From: an uncultured bacterium
GTDB lineage: Bacteria; Bacillota_I; Bacilli_A; RF39; UBA660
Assembly (NCBI GenBank): GCA_946560065.1
Contig: CAMNUE010000001.1
Location: forward strand, 275,564 to 339,563
Reading direction: 5' to 3'
Length of the DNA stretch: 64,000 nt
The position numbers and the translations under genes are program-made. Below are positions 62,715-64,000 of this stretch, piece after piece. The notes beneath the pieces were generated by a model. It worked only from the letters and a program-made list of their open reading frames with translations. It was not told the DNA's origin and did not search any database. Position 1 is the stretch's first letter. Each line of letters starts with the position of its first letter.

Positions 62715-63131
62715 ATGAATAAGGTACAAATTAAATTGACAGTCTTATTTGATGGTGCTTTTTGGATTGGTGTTTTTGAAAGAGTAATTGATAATAAATT
62801 AGAAGTTACTAAAGTTACTTTTGGAGCAGAGCCAAAAGATATAGAAGTATATAACTTTATCTTATATAAATATCAATATTTAAAATTTAGTAATGGAATT
62901 TCTATGAATCAAAAAATACAAAAGGAAGTAAATCCTAAACGAATGAAAAGACTTGTTAAAAAGCAAGTTGATAAAGCATTAGGAACAAAATCACAACAGG
63001 CATTAAAACTTCAACATGAACAAAATAAAATAGATCGTAAATCTATATCTAAACAGAAAAAGGAAGAATTTTTAAAGTTAAAGTTTGAAATGAAGCAAAA
63101 GAAAAGACAACAAAAGCATAAAGGAAGATAA
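62715..63131 (+). CDS. yjdF: YjdF family protein (DUF2992)
   Basis: A 138-residue protein. The N-terminal 60 residues match DUF2992: IKLTVLFDGAFWIGVFER, then VTFGAEPKDIEVYNFIL and LKFS. The C-terminal half is a long, very basic helix (KRMKRLVKKQV onward), common in this family. YjdF proteins are thought to help cells cope with toxic aromatic compounds, consistent with the riboswitch. The ATG at 62715 follows GGAGG with a 9-base spacer; longer frames start inside the riboswitch. Confidence 0.93.
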   Translation: MNKVQIKLTVLFDGAFWIGVFERVIDNKLEVTKVTFGAEPKDIEVYNFILYKYQYLKFSNGISMNQKIQKEVNPKRMKRLVKKQVDKALGTKSQQALKLQHEQNKIDRKSISKQKKEEFLKLKFEMKQKKRQQKHKGR

Positions 63132-63164
63132 GACTTAAAGGATTTATTTTTTAAGTCCTTTTTA
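63132..63164 (+). terminator. Terminator after yjdF
   Basis: GACTTAAA and TTTAAGTC form an 8-bp stem with a 10-base loop, followed by CTTTTTAA. Confidence 0.85.
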
Positions 63165-63169
63165 ATTAC

Positions 63170-63181
63170 AAATTACAATTT
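63170..63181. repeat. AAATTACAATTT motif, copy 2
   Basis: AAATTACAATTT lies between the yjdF terminator and gene 63199. Confidence 0.6.
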
Positions 63182-63198
63182 GAGAGTGAGATGAAGTA

Positions 63199-63675
63199 AT
63201 GAATATTCACTTTGGATTTTCATATATAGGGTTCATATTTTTGTTAATGCTAATTATACCTAATATTATATGGAGTAAAAATCAACCTAAAGACTATGAT
63301 AAATATGTTAAAAATGAGAATAAAGTATTATTATTAATTGAAAGAATTGGAGAAATGCTAGTAACTTGTATATCATTGATATTTACTGATTTCAATATAA
63401 ATGAAATTTCAAATTGGTCTATTATCTTGTTAATTGCATTTATACTAATGATCTTATATGAAATATATTGGATAGGATATTTCAAAAGCAATAGAACAAT
63501 GAAAGATATGTATAGTAGTTTATTAGGAATACCCGTTGCAGGAGCAACTTTACCAGTACTTGCTTTTCTATTACTAGGTATATATGGTAAAAATGTATTT
63601 TTAATTATTGCAACAATTATATTAGGAGTTGGACATATAGGAATACACTTAAATCATAGAAAAGAAGTTAGATAA
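63199..63675 (+). CDS. Hypothetical membrane protein
   Basis: A 158-residue protein with four hydrophobic helices (about residues 5-25, 50-62, 72-95 and 112-150, the last possibly two). NIIWSKNQPKDY after the first helix is a recurrent motif in an uncharacterised Firmicutes family. The function is unknown. It has only a weak ribosome-binding site (GTGAGATG). It is flanked on both sides by the AAATTACAATTT motif. Confidence 0.78.
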   Translation: MNIHFGFSYIGFIFLLMLIIPNIIWSKNQPKDYDKYVKNENKVLLLIERIGEMLVTCISLIFTDFNINEISNWSIILLIAFILMILYEIYWIGYFKSNRTMKDMYSSLLGIPVAGATLPVLAFLLLGIYGKNVFLIIATIILGVGHIGIHLNHRKEVR

Positions 63676-63686
63676 ATTACAATTTA
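63674..63686. repeat. AAATTACAATTT motif, copy 3
   Basis: AAATTACAATTTA overlaps the stop codon of gene 63199, between it and the DUF3781 gene. Confidence 0.6.
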
Positions 63687-63701
63687 TGGAGTCGATAGTA
63701 T

Positions 63702-63947
63702 ATGAATAAAGAGATATTGTTATTAAATATAGATAAAATTCATACTACTGAAATGGGTGTTGATAGAATTAAGAAAAATCTTAAACTAGATACAGATGAT
63801 GTAGTTGATTATTGCAAAAATAAAGTTTTAGATAAAAAATGTAATATATATAAACAAGGCAAGAATTGGTATTGTGAAATTGATAATATAAAGATAACTA
63901 TTAACTCATACAGTTATACGATTATTACAGCACATACTATTCACTAA
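63702..63947 (+). CDS. DUF3781 protein
   Basis: An 81-residue protein matching DUF3781: LLNIDKIHTTEMGVDRIKKNL, then DVVDYCKNKV and GKNWYCEID, with the typical ending SYTIITAH. The family is small, cytoplasmic and of unknown function. It has a GGAG site about 13 bases before the ATG. It is followed directly by another copy of the AAATTACAA motif. Confidence 0.9.
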   Translation: MNKEILLLNIDKIHTTEMGVDRIKKNLKLDTDDVVDYCKNKVLDKKCNIYKQGKNWYCEIDNIKITINSYSYTIITAHTIH

Positions 63948-63955
63948 ATTACAAG
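63946..63955. repeat. AAATTACAATTT motif, copy 4 (partial)
   Basis: AAATTACAAG overlaps the stop codon of the DUF3781 gene; only the first nine bases match the other copies. Confidence 0.5.
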
Positions 63956-64000
63956 TATACTTTAAGATGTAAATAATTTAATATTTATATCTTATTTTTT

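Overview
The window is very AT-rich (roughly 30% GC by eye) and densely coded. It reads as a low-GC Bacillota (Firmicutes) chromosome, most likely a Bacilli-type anaerobe. The evidence is an rpsT-gpr-spoIIP block typical of endospore formers, an RNase J family protein, YidD, YolD paired with a UvrX-like polymerase, a MerR/flavodoxin/aldo-keto reductase cluster and a yjdF-type riboswitch. TAA, TAG and TGA all end intact genes, so the standard bacterial code applies. Shine-Dalgarno sequences come in two registers, AGGAGG and AGGTGAT, and many genes have an extended -10 promoter (TGnTATAAT). The species cannot be named from this sequence alone.

Layout. 1-11 kb is mostly core: rpsT (partial), gpr, spoIIP, several unrecognised helical proteins, a metal-binding-type lipoprotein that lacks the usual histidine ligands, yidD, rnc, an RNase J homologue with a broken metal-binding motif, and tRNA-Arg(CCU). 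11.2-26.7 kb is the most unusual block. Two giant cytoplasmic leucine-rich-repeat proteins (1006 and 1272 aa) share a Cys-rich C-terminal domain and are transcribed divergently from a four-gene operon. That operon encodes a tandem-domain protein, a vWA protein with a Ser/Asn/Gln/Glu-rich N-terminus, a MoxR-like AAA+ ATPase and an ankyrin-repeat protein. A CHC2 zinc-finger protein without a primase core lies beside it. This is the best candidate for an undescribed multi-protein system.

26.7-29.6 kb is ordinary (csaA, folD, a lipoprotein, small membrane proteins). 29.6-36.8 kb is a MerR-controlled flavodoxin/aldo-keto reductase/esterase/cupin cluster in visible decay: at least five genes carry in-frame stops, frameshifts or a fusion, yet two promoters keep the 19-bp spacer typical of MerR control. 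37-44.7 kb holds a UvrA-like ABC ATPase, an HExxH protein, a cupin, a phosphoesterase, an acetyltransferase and a Cys-rich protein.

44.8-50.6 kb is a nucleotide-metabolism operon: a thymidylate-kinase-like protein, a phospholipase-C-like protein, an unknown, a divergent ThyX-like protein, PurA, an NrtR-like Nudix/winged-helix protein and an RdgB-type dITP/XTP pyrophosphatase. 50.7-57 kb holds a nucleotidyltransferase-fold membrane protein and several DUF proteins (DUF4299-like, DUF2314, DUF1653, DUF2185), plus a radical SAM gene with a premature stop. 57-64 kb holds a UvrX/YolD pair, an ABC-F ATPase behind a short leader ORF with competing hairpins, zinc-ribbon fragments, yjdF with its riboswitch, and small genes that are each followed by the same short AT motif.

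No CRISPR array, rRNA, insertion sequence, integrase or phage structural gene was seen. All family assignments come from motif reading, not database searches.
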